Part shown: in pieces, positions 1 to 5,606 of the stretch | How the letters are laid out: each line of letters starts with the position of its first letter | Position numbering within the stretch: the first letter of the stretch is position 1 | NCBI GenBank assembly: GCA_016932295.1 | Contig: JAFGDC010000167.1 | Coordinates: 1-5,606 of the forward strand | DNA: 5,606 bases | Source of the DNA: a candidate division CSSED10-310 bacterium | Lineage (GTDB): Bacteria > CSSED10-310 > JAFGDC01 | Reading direction: 5' to 3' | Notes under the pieces: model-generated | What the model saw: the letters and a program-made list of their open reading frames with translations, nothing else | Told to the model about the DNA's origin: nothing | The model's database searches: none | Made by a program: the position numbers and the translations under genes

Positions 1-1900
1 CGCCGATCGCTTCCAGCGTCTCCGCCGCCAACCGGTGCCAATCCGCCTGACGCAGCCTTGGCACCAGACCGCGCATCTTCTCCGCAACGGACTCGGACCG
101 CGCGGTCACTATTCGGCGCCCGCCGACGGAACAACGCACCTCCACCAAGTGGTCCTGCTCCAGCCGGAGCACTGTCGCGGCTATCGCGATGGAATCGATG
201 CCTGATCCGAATTCCGGCTGACCTGCCTCCCCGGCTCTTCGATAAAAATCCGCCAACTGCTCGATACTCAGTGGTTGCCGGCACCAGGCCGACACCTTCA
301 ACAAAAGCAGCGCGTCACCAGGAAGGACCTGGAGCCGTTCCGATTCGAGAGTCTCCCTGTCCCATTCTCCCATGGTCCGACACGCCTCGCGATCAGCCCT
401 CACACAGCCGTCGCGAACCGACAATCGCCGCTCCCGATCCAGGAACGACGCCAGGGCGATGATCTCGGCCGGATTGCCCGACGCCTGCCGGTGAATGCCA
501 GTGGCCAGGTCATCATGAATGTTGGCTGCCTGGAAGATGCTGCGCAGGAGCAGAATCGTTTCCCCATGCTCCAGGGGCGGAAGGGACAGTCTGGCGACCG
601 AAGCCGGCCCGGGCACTGCGTCACCGGAAATGAGGATGAGCTTGAAAGGCAACCGATCCGACAGGTTCAGCAAACCCCGCTCGCAGTCGGCGAACACCCC
701 CTCCGCCGGCCGCCAGCCGTCGACCACCACCAGCGGCGGGCTGCCGGAAGGCGGTTGGAATCCCTCGATGATCCGATTGAGCCGGTAGATCAATCGCCCC
801 TCCCCGGCCCCATGATCCAGTTCCCCTCCGGTCGAATCAAAGAGAACCAGCAGCGCATCCAGCATGGCGGGGAGCCCCGGCCGGCCACCCTCTTGGTAGC
901 GTAACACCCTGACACCGCTTACTTCCCGCCGAAGGCTCCATTCACGGAGCAGGCGGCTGCGCCCGCAACCCTCCGGTCCGGTAACGAGGAGTATTCCCAC
1001 CGGCCCGGCATAAAACGCATCCAATCGCTCCCACTCCCGCTCACGACCCACAAAATCTGGTTCCTTCAAGGCGCGCGCGGCGGCCGGTTCCACCACCTCC
1101 GGAAATCGTCCGGACAACTCCTCGAGAACCGCGCTGGTGGTGGCGGTCCGCCGCGCCGTGTCCGACTCCGTCATTGCCTCGAGCACACCGCTCAGTCCCC
1201 CGGGATCTTGCTGCCGCAATCCGGCCAGCGCTTCCCGGCGCCACTGGTCGCGCTCGGCCAGGCTGGCCGGCACCGGAATGGCGGTGGTGAGGAACTCCAG
1301 CATGATCAGGCCCAGTGAAAAAACGTCGCCCGCCCGCGAGGATGGCATGCCGCGCACCACCTCAGGTGCCGCATAGAGCGCCGTCCCCAGCACCGGCGCC
1401 CGGGGATCGTCTTCACGCCTGGCAGCGCCGAAATCGATGAGCCGTGGGCCATCGTCGGTAAGGATGATGTTGGACGGTTTCAGATCTCCATAGACCAGGG
1501 CTTGGCCATGCAGATAATTGAGGATCGCCGCCAACCGGGCGAACCAGCGGAGGCTCCCGGTCGTCCCCCCGGATCTGCCAGCGCTGGAAAATGGCATGCC
1601 CCTCACCAGTTCCATGGTGAAATAGGGCCGGCCGGCCGGAAGCTCAATGCATTCACCGGGGGCTGTCTCTATCACCAGTGCCGATTCCAGGCGCCCGAAG
1701 GAGTACACCCTGGGAATACCGGCATGCGAGAGCCTCGCCAACAGCGAATACTCCCATTGGAAGGACTCCATGTCCCCGGGCGCGGAACCCGCCAGAAACT
1801 TGACGGCCACCGGATCGACCTGGTGCGGCAGGGTTGCGGCCGCAACCACGCCGAACCCTCCTGATCCCAGATATTCGAGTATTCGCACCATCGACTCCAT
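1..1900 (-). CDS. Serine/threonine protein kinase fused to STAND/AAA-type ATPase module (3' end outside window)
   Basis: The frame is open from an ATG at 1900 to the left edge, giving 633 residues with no stop. Residues about 5-265 form a Hanks-type kinase: glycine loop LGSGGFGVV (11-19), VAVK lysine K34, helix-C glutamate E50, catalytic loop YGDLKPSN (D139, K141, N144), DFG (156-158), APE (178-180) and GDVFSLG (191-197). All main catalytic residues are present, so it should phosphorylate Ser/Thr. The HRD arginine is glycine, as in the HGD-type loops of related bacterial kinases. After a linker, FVGRE (283-287) opens an AAA_16/STAND-like region: Walker A-like GPEGCGRS (308-315), Walker B-like LVVVD (390-394), LPPLEHGETILLL (440-452) and ASGNPAEII (473-481). 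Residues 530-633 resemble the winged helix and the start of a helical repeat region (WHRLAAETLEA). No signal peptide or membrane segment is visible, so it is probably cytoplasmic. In this family the missing C terminus often holds TPR, GAF or output domains. Substrate and signal are unknown. The frame has a TGA at 1934-1936. A second ATG at 1889-1891 is an alternative start. Confidence 0.9.
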   Translation of the reverse strand, partial: MESMVRILEYLGSGGFGVVAAATLPHQVDPVAVKFLAGSAPGDMESFQWEYSLLARLSHAGIPRVYSFGRLESALVIETAPGECIELPAGRPYFTMELVRGMPFSSAGRSGGTTGSLRWFARLAAILNYLHGQALVYGDLKPSNIILTDDGPRLIDFGAARREDDPRAPVLGTALYAAPEVVRGMPSSRAGDVFSLGLIMLEFLTTAIPVPASLAERDQWRREALAGLRQQDPGGLSGVLEAMTESDTARRTATTSAVLEELSGRFPEVVEPAAARALKEPDFVGREREWERLDAFYAGPVGILLVTGPEGCGRSRLLREWSLRREVSGVRVLRYQEGGRPGLPAMLDALLVLFDSTGGELDHGAGEGRLIYRLNRIIEGFQPPSGSPPLVVVDGWRPAEGVFADCERGLLNLSDRLPFKLILISGDAVPGPASVARLSLPPLEHGETILLLRSIFQAANIHDDLATGIHRQASGNPAEIIALASFLDRERRLSVRDGCVRADREACRTMGEWDRETLESERLQVLPGDALLLLKVSAWCRQPLSIEQLADFYRRAGEAGQPEFGSGIDSIAIAATVLRLEQDHLVEVRCSVGGRRIVTARSESVAEKMRGLVPRLRQADWHRLAAETLEAIG

Positions 1901-1912
1901 ACCTCTATTCCT
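1901..1912 (-). promoter_or_regulatory. Ribosome binding site of the kinase gene
   Basis: On the minus strand AGGA (1912-1909) lies 8 bases before the ATG at 1900. AGAGGT (1906-1901) abuts that ATG but lies 9 bases before the ATG at 1891. Either start is therefore possible, changing the protein by three residues. I chose 1900 because the AGGA spacing suits it and it is the first ATG after the in-frame stop. Confidence 0.5.
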
Positions 1913-1943
1913 GCGGTTCTTCAGCGCCGGTAGTCATTCTCAG

Positions 1944-1972
1944 ACTATAAACGTTCAATACCAGCCTGACCG
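1944..1972 (-). promoter_or_regulatory. Candidate sigma70-like promoter for the kinase gene
   Basis: On the minus strand TATAGT (1949-1944) matches the -10 consensus at five of six positions. It is preceded by a 17-base spacer and a poor -35, CGGTCA (1972-1967, three of six). Initiation here would leave a leader of roughly 35 bases before the ATG. It sits in a small AT-rich patch of an otherwise GC-rich region. The call is weak because the -35 is poor and the host's sigma consensus is unknown. Confidence 0.3.
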
Positions 1973-2063
1973 CCTGTTAATACCTTGATAATCCCGTCGT
2001 GGTCGCTGGCATCCCCCGCTGAATCGCGGCGCGCGGCCGGGAGTTCGATTCATCCATTTCAGA

Positions 2064-2084
2064 GGCGGCAAAGGAAGCGCCGCC
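2064..2084. repeat. GC-rich inverted repeat
   Basis: GGCGGC (2064-2069) and GCCGCC (2079-2084) are complementary, with a 9-base purine-rich loop. No T-tract follows on either strand, so it does not look like a terminator. It may be an RNA hairpin in the untranslated region, or chance in GC-rich DNA. Confidence 0.3.
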
Positions 2085-2397
2085 GCATGACCGCCGAACG
2101 CTTCAGGTCAGGTTCAATGTGTATATGATTGCTACCATGAGTGCGTTGCGTTGACAAGAGGTCCCATGCCAGCCGGAAAGGTTCCGTGCGCGGGTGATAC
2201 GCGGTCAGGTCAAGCGCGATCGATGGCTTCCGCCGCTCTCCAACTCATGCGAAGCCGCAGTTGCAGGTGCGCACCAGCACCAGGTTCGACACGCGCATCA
2301 GGCCGGATTACTCCGCCTGGCGCCTTGATTTTGCTGAAGGTCACACTTGTCACATCTTGGCATGAGATTTTCATTAAGAAGTGATGCGCTGACAGTG

Positions 2398-2426
2398 AAA
2401 ACGCCGGCCGCCGGAGGGCACGGCGT
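2398..2426 (-). terminator. Candidate intrinsic terminator downstream of pheT
   Basis: Read on the minus strand, ACGCCG (2426-2421) pairs with CGGCGT (2406-2401). The stem extends by GCC/GGC across one bulged base. It is followed at once by a short T-run (TTTT counting the last stem base, 2401-2398). The T-run is short, so termination efficiency is uncertain. It is the last of the hairpins that follow pheT. Confidence 0.4.
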
Positions 2427-2443
2427 GGGAGTTGTGCACTGAA

Positions 2444-2468
2444 CGGGATTGAACGGATGTAAATCCCG
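2444..2468. repeat. Inverted repeat in the pheT 3' region
   Basis: CGGGATT (2444-2450) and AATCCCG (2462-2468) form a perfect 7-bp stem with an 11-base loop. GAACGG is also directly repeated at 2441-2446 and 2451-2456, overlapping the stem. It lies between two stronger hairpins and probably belongs to the same 3' untranslated structure. Confidence 0.4.
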
Positions 2469-2491
2469 CTTACGCTTGGTGAGGATAGAGA

Positions 2492-2509
2492 AGGGAGGCT
2501 TACCTCCCT
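2492..2509 (-). terminator. Terminator-like hairpin after pheT
   Basis: A perfect 7-bp stem (AGGGAGG at 2492-2498 with CCTCCCT at 2503-2509) encloses a 4-base loop. On the minus strand it is followed by the pyrimidine-rich tract TCTCTATCC. This could serve as a weak intrinsic terminator for the pheST transcript, working with the larger hairpin just upstream of it. Confidence 0.45.
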
Positions 2510-2516
2510 CATGCAT

Positions 2517-2548
2517 GACGGGCGTTACGGACCACCGTGACGCCCGTC
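2517..2548 (-). terminator. Strong 14-bp hairpin after pheT
   Basis: Positions 2517-2530 pair with 2535-2548 over 14 bp: 13 Watson-Crick pairs and one G-T pair, with loop ACCA on the plus strand. GCAT (2513-2516) and ATGC (2552-2555) can extend the stem past a 3-base bulge. It lies about 105 bases past the pheT stop, where a transcript end is expected. No T-tract follows directly on the minus strand. It may act with the next hairpin as a terminator, or protect the mRNA 3' end from exonucleases. Confidence 0.5.
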
Positions 2549-2653
2549 GCCATGCGGCACCGCTTCTCTTGACTCACACCGACATCGGTGGAAATCCCTG
2601 TGCTGCGCGACCACCCCGCCCGCTCGGCTCGCAGCGATCCACCAGCTTCCCGA

Positions 2654-4447
2654 TCAGACGATCCGACGCAGAATCACCTCGCCCAGGGCCACCGGGAAGG
2701 GCAGCCCGAAGTTGTTGAGCACCTCCGGATGGAGTTCGCCGAGCACCGCCAGCGGCGCGCTGCCATCCAGTATCCTGGCGCAACGGCCCGTGATAAAGGT
2801 CGGAGAGATATGCGACTGGTACTCGCCGATCCACCCCAATTCCCGCAGGATTGCGTCGCTGACCGCGCGCACCTCGGCATAGCCGGCTTCCGGACCCATT
2901 ACCGCAAAGGACAAGCGTCGTTCCTCGCAGATCCCGTTGGTGCCGCCCGGGTCAAGTCTGACCGTGTTGCCGATTTCAAAGATCTTCAGCGGCGGCGTCT
3001 TGCGGCGATTGAGCCGGAGTGTTTCCATCAAACCCAGCATGAGATGCGAGCGCATGGTGGCCTGGTCTCTGGTCTTGGCATTGGCCACCACCAGGTGGCC
3101 CGCGCCGGGTTCCAGCCGAAACATGCGGAACTGGCTGTCCTCGGCGCACAGGTTGAGACTCATCGTTTCCGTGAATCCCAGTCCCAGCAATGTGCTGCGT
3201 GCGATGCCACTGAGCCGTTCCTCCGGACGAGGCCGACCGATGGTCATGGTCTTCACCAGCGTGGCCTCGATGTTCTGATACCCATAGCCGATTGCCAGGT
3301 CTTCGAAGACGTCCACCTGGTGCTTGATATCCGTGCGGAAAGCCGGGTATCGCACGTCATAAACCGGATCATCGCCGGTGACACTGAATCGCATCCGCTC
3401 GAGAGTGCCCTGCAGCGTCCGGCCGTCCAAATCAATGCCCAGCCACCGGTTGGCGTCCAGCCGATTGATCGGAATGGAGCGGAGACTCAGGTCGGGAGTG
3501 GTGATGGTCATTCCGCCGGTGGTGTGAATCCGTACCGACCGGGCGGCACCGCCAAGCTCCAGGAGCGAGCTGACCAGGGTGCAGAGGGTGTTGAACACCG
3601 GCCCCTCGGCCACGCCGGTAACATCGATGAGGAAGCGGCTGGCACCCACCTTCACCTTGGTGTCCTCGCTGTTGATGATGGGCGGCATGGACAGAACCCG
3701 CCCGTTGGCATCCTTGAGTACCGGGAAACGCTTGTGACCAGCGAGCAGATACGCGTATCCAATCCCTTTGGGATGTTCCTCGAGAATTCGGCGCAAGGTC
3801 ATGAGCTGACCCGGCAATCCCAGCGGAATGAAGCTGAATGTGTCGGGATCTTCGGCGCAGTAACGCAACGGCGGCGTGACGGCATCCAGGTCATAGACGC
3901 CGATGGAGGTAAGCTTGCGATCTCGGCCGATACCCCAGTGCAGGTTCTCCTGCAGCTTCATGATTTCCCTCAATCCGGCGCCGTCCAGGGCCGGCATCGT
4001 GACCACGGCGGCCACTATGAACGGCCGGTAGCTACCGGTTTCGGCCAGCTCGGGATCGGCCATTATCTCCCAGGTGGAGGTCCCCACCTCGTAGCGCGGG
4101 CAGCCGGTCCGCAAGGAGAAAAAGCCATGCAGCGCCCTGGTCAATCCACCAGCATCGAACAGGTCTGGCCTGGCCGCCAGAAGATCGAGCCGGATGACGC
4201 GATCACGCCCCACTTCGGTCAACGCCTCCGCCGATTCATACCCGCAGGTGTCGCACCGCCTGGGCGCCGCCTCGCGTGGCAACTTTTCACTGGAAGCAGC
4301 GCAACGCGGACACTCGTACACCACCACTTCGGTCGTGTCCTCAACGTCGCACCCGAGCTGCTCCAGCGCCTCAACCAGTTGCTCCTGGGAATAACGGACT
4401 CCCAATAATTGGTTGAACCTCTCCACCGGGAAGGATACTACCGGCAC
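2654..4447 (-). CDS. pheT: Phenylalanine--tRNA ligase beta subunit, archaeal/eukaryotic type
   Basis: 597 residues, GTG start at 4447, TGA at 2656-2654. With PheS it forms the cytoplasmic synthetase that charges tRNA-Phe; the beta subunit provides the editing (B3/B4) and tRNA-contacting parts. Archaeal-type signatures run in order: a variant NRPDL region (AARPDLFDAGGLTRAL, 91-106), GRDRKLTSIGVYDLD (174-188), HPKG (225-228), VLSMPPIINSEDTKV (251-265) in B3/B4, a B5 domain at about 305-390 ending in RTDIKHQVDVFEDLAIGYGY (371-390), and a catalytic-like C-terminal fold ending in GELHPEVLNNFGLPFP (570-585). Archaeal homologues are typically around 550 residues. The excess is largely an insertion at about 43-76 with paired cysteines C46/C49 (CPRC) and C65/C68 (CDTC), resembling a zinc ribbon. 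The start overlaps the pheS end by 10 bases and has a strong Shine-Dalgarno site, so the two genes are probably translationally coupled. The family call is secure; the role of the insertion is unknown. Confidence 0.97.
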   Translation of the reverse strand: MPVVSFPVERFNQLLGVRYSQEQLVEALEQLGCDVEDTTEVVVYECPRCAASSEKLPREAAPRRCDTCGYESAEALTEVGRDRVIRLDLLAARPDLFDAGGLTRALHGFFSLRTGCPRYEVGTSTWEIMADPELAETGSYRPFIVAAVVTMPALDGAGLREIMKLQENLHWGIGRDRKLTSIGVYDLDAVTPPLRYCAEDPDTFSFIPLGLPGQLMTLRRILEEHPKGIGYAYLLAGHKRFPVLKDANGRVLSMPPIINSEDTKVKVGASRFLIDVTGVAEGPVFNTLCTLVSSLLELGGAARSVRIHTTGGMTITTPDLSLRSIPINRLDANRWLGIDLDGRTLQGTLERMRFSVTGDDPVYDVRYPAFRTDIKHQVDVFEDLAIGYGYQNIEATLVKTMTIGRPRPEERLSGIARSTLLGLGFTETMSLNLCAEDSQFRMFRLEPGAGHLVVANAKTRDQATMRSHLMLGLMETLRLNRRKTPPLKIFEIGNTVRLDPGGTNGICEERRLSFAVMGPEAGYAEVRAVSDAILRELGWIGEYQSHISPTFITGRCARILDGSAPLAVLGELHPEVLNNFGLPFPVALGEVILRRIV

Positions 4448-5606
4448 AGCGGCACCTCCTGTATCTTGTCCAGATCTGACCAGTACAATTCGCGGATGTC
4501 ATCGAATCCATACCGGCGCATGGCCAGCCGGTCCAGGCCCAGCCCCCAGGCCAGTACCGGGTAACGGCATCCCAACGGACGGGTCACCTCGGGGCGGAAT
4601 ATGCCTGAGCCGCCCATTTCCAGCCATTGCCTCCGGCTCTCCATCCAGATGAAAACTTCGGCGCTGGGTTCCGTGTACGGGAAGAAACCCGGTTTAAACT
4701 TGACCTTGTCGAATCCCATCTTCCGGTAGAACTCCCGCAGGGTACCCAGGAGGCTGGCCAGGCTGGCGTTCTCATCGACGATGATGCCATCCACCTGGAA
4801 GAACTCCGGTAAATGCTTGTAGCTGATGGCCTCGTTGCGGAACACCGTGCCCACGCAGAACGTCTTGAGGGGTGGTTCCGGGTGATCGGCCAGCGAGCGG
4901 ATGGAAGTGGCCGTGGTATGGGTGCGCAGCACGATTTCACGGGCACGCTCCGGCCGCCACGTGTAGCCCCAGCCCCGGGAGCCGGTCTCCCAGCCGTCTT
5001 CATGCGTGCGTCGAACGCGCTCCACGAGGTCGTCGGGGGGGAGTTCACCGGACTCCGGCCTCGCCACGTAGAACGTGTCCTGCATGTCCCTGGCGGGATG
5101 ATCCTGCGGTTGAAACAGGGCATCGAAATTCCAGAACGCCAGCTCAGCCATGGGCGACACCATCTCGGTGAATCCCATCTCCAGGAAGGCGGTACGGGCT
5201 TCCATCAGGATTTTGCGCATTGGGTGGATCTTGGCCGGCCGCACCGCACGCGCCTCCAGGGTCACGTCATAGGGTCGCAGTTCGATGGAACGCCACCCCC
5301 CGGAAGTGATGTCGTCCCCGCTGAGCATATTTTTTTGTACAGCCACCTCGGCCGCGGTGAAGGCTTCCCGGCCGGCGGGCAGAACCGCCACCCGCCGCTC
5401 GACCCTGTCCTTCAACCGGGCCAGCGCGGGTCTCGTTTTCAATAGCTGCACAATGCGATCACCGTCGGCGCCGGCCGCCACCGCCTGGTCCAGGAAATAC
5501 GGCGTGTGCGCCAGCGCTGCACGGACCGCAGCCTCATCGACATCATCCTTATGACTGGCGGCCGCTCCGGACTCGGTGATGACCAGTTCGCCGCGCTCCT
5601 TGACCA
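4438..5606 (-). CDS. pheS: Phenylalanine--tRNA ligase alpha subunit, archaeal/eukaryotic type (5' end outside window)
   Basis: The frame is open from the right edge to the TAG at 4440-4438, giving 388 visible residues. The GTG at 5481 is internal: the frame continues upstream with plausible N-terminal sequence (VKERGELVITESG), fitting the winged-helix, tRNA-binding N terminus of this family. About 100 residues are probably missing. The class II catalytic core is intact. Numbering from the visible N terminus: HPMRKIL (127-133) near motif 1, FWNFDALFQPQDHPARDMQD (157-176), RTHTT (227-231), motif 2 FRNEAISYKHLPEFFQVDG (255-273), FPYTEPSAEV (308-317), the phenylalanine-pocket segment MGGSGIFRPEV (330-340), and motif 3 GLGLDRLAM (354-362). 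These are archaeal/eukaryotic-type signatures. The protein activates phenylalanine with ATP and transfers it to tRNA-Phe as part of an alpha2beta2 complex with PheT, encoded directly downstream. A T7 tract at 5330-5336 (A7 in the coding strand) and a G7 tract at 5035-5041 are unusual but leave the frame intact. Confidence 0.97.
   Translation of the reverse strand, partial: VKERGELVITESGAAASHKDDVDEAAVRAALAHTPYFLDQAVAAGADGDRIVQLLKTRPALARLKDRVERRVAVLPAGREAFTAAEVAVQKNMLSGDDITSGGWRSIELRPYDVTLEARAVRPAKIHPMRKILMEARTAFLEMGFTEMVSPMAELAFWNFDALFQPQDHPARDMQDTFYVARPESGELPPDDLVERVRRTHEDGWETGSRGWGYTWRPERAREIVLRTHTTATSIRSLADHPEPPLKTFCVGTVFRNEAISYKHLPEFFQVDGIIVDENASLASLLGTLREFYRKMGFDKVKFKPGFFPYTEPSAEVFIWMESRRQWLEMGGSGIFRPEVTRPLGCRYPVLAWGLGLDRLAMRRYGFDDIRELYWSDLDKIQEVPLCR
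4454..4460 (-). promoter_or_regulatory. Shine-Dalgarno site of pheT, inside pheS
   Basis: AGGAGGT on the minus strand lies 6 bases before the GTG at 4447, within the last codons of pheS. This near-perfect site fixes the non-ATG start of pheT and shows that the organism uses Shine-Dalgarno initiation. Confidence 0.9.

Larger units (their letters stand above)
1913..2397. other. Intergenic region with no supported gene
   Basis: About 485 bases between the pheT-proximal hairpins and the kinase leader. Open frames on both strands are short, have no recognisable domain and lack a well-spaced Shine-Dalgarno site. No cloverleaf was found. The sequence GGTCAGGT occurs on the plus strand at 2106-2113 and 2203-2210, and GCGGTCAGG also occurs inverted, reading minus, near 1966-1974. 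These could be regulatory sites or chance. Apart from the candidate promoter next to the kinase and one GC-rich inverted repeat, I see nothing definite. Confidence 0.6.

Noticed and set aside
275..904. A 209-residue plus-strand open frame opposite the kinase gene
   Set aside because: It is antisense to the ATPase half of the fusion, which has clear motifs; the plus-strand translation has none.
1626..1640. Tandem GGCC-type palindromes within the kinase gene
   Set aside because: They encode ordinary Pro-Ala-Gly-Arg codons in a GC-rich frame and need no other explanation.
2030..2060. GAGTTCGATTC, resembling a tRNA T-loop
   Set aside because: The flanking bases do not form a proper 5-bp T-stem and no acceptor or anticodon arm can be drawn around it.
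2151..2179. A perfect TTGACA on the plus strand as a possible -35 element
   Set aside because: No -10-like hexamer occurs 16-18 bases downstream and no plus-strand gene follows.
2246..2299. A 17-codon minus-strand frame ending in RTCNCGFA, reminiscent of a cysteine leader peptide
   Set aside because: The nearest purine-rich site is too far from its ATG, no amino-acid-related gene follows it, and the match is short enough to be chance.
2210..2512. A 100-residue minus-strand open frame between pheT and the kinase
   Set aside because: It runs through the hairpin cluster, has no good Shine-Dalgarno site and no recognisable composition or domain.
2588..4408. A 606-residue plus-strand open frame covering almost all of pheT
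   Set aside because: It is antisense to a clearly real pheT. Its translation is low-complexity, rich in Arg, His and Gln, with no recognisable domain, as expected of a mirror frame in GC-rich DNA.
4813..5445. A 210-residue plus-strand open frame opposite pheS
   Set aside because: It is antisense to conserved class II synthetase motifs and has no domain of its own.

Overview
The window carries three genes, all on the minus strand: a 5'-truncated pheS (right end), a complete pheT, and a 3'-truncated gene for a serine/threonine protein kinase fused to a STAND/AAA-type ATPase module (left end). The sequence is GC-rich. Genes are dense except for a spacer of about 750 bases between pheT and the kinase gene.

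Right half (2654-5606): pheS and pheT overlap by 10 bases and encode the two subunits of phenylalanyl-tRNA synthetase. Both match the archaeal/eukaryotic type of the enzyme rather than the usual bacterial type. The adjoining kinase-ATPase fusion and the strong Shine-Dalgarno sites point to a bacterium. Bacteria with archaeal-type PheRS are a minority, with spirochaetes the best-known case, so the host is probably a spirochaete or an uncultured lineage that acquired these genes laterally. I cannot name a phylum from sequence alone. PheT has an unusual four-cysteine (CxxC...CxxC) insertion near its N terminus that looks like a small zinc ribbon.

Middle (1901-2653): no convincing gene. The pheT-proximal part holds a row of hairpins that probably ends the pheST transcript. 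The kinase-proximal end holds a weak promoter candidate and a ribosome binding site.

Left third (1-1900): at least 633 residues of an uninterrupted frame read into the left edge of the window. It encodes an apparently active kinase domain followed by an ATPase/winged-helix region whose Walker A lysine is arginine and whose Walker B motif lacks the usual second acidic residue. This suggests a kinase with a signalling or scaffold module that may no longer hydrolyse ATP. Nothing in the window ties the kinase functionally to PheRS; they are simply co-directional neighbours.
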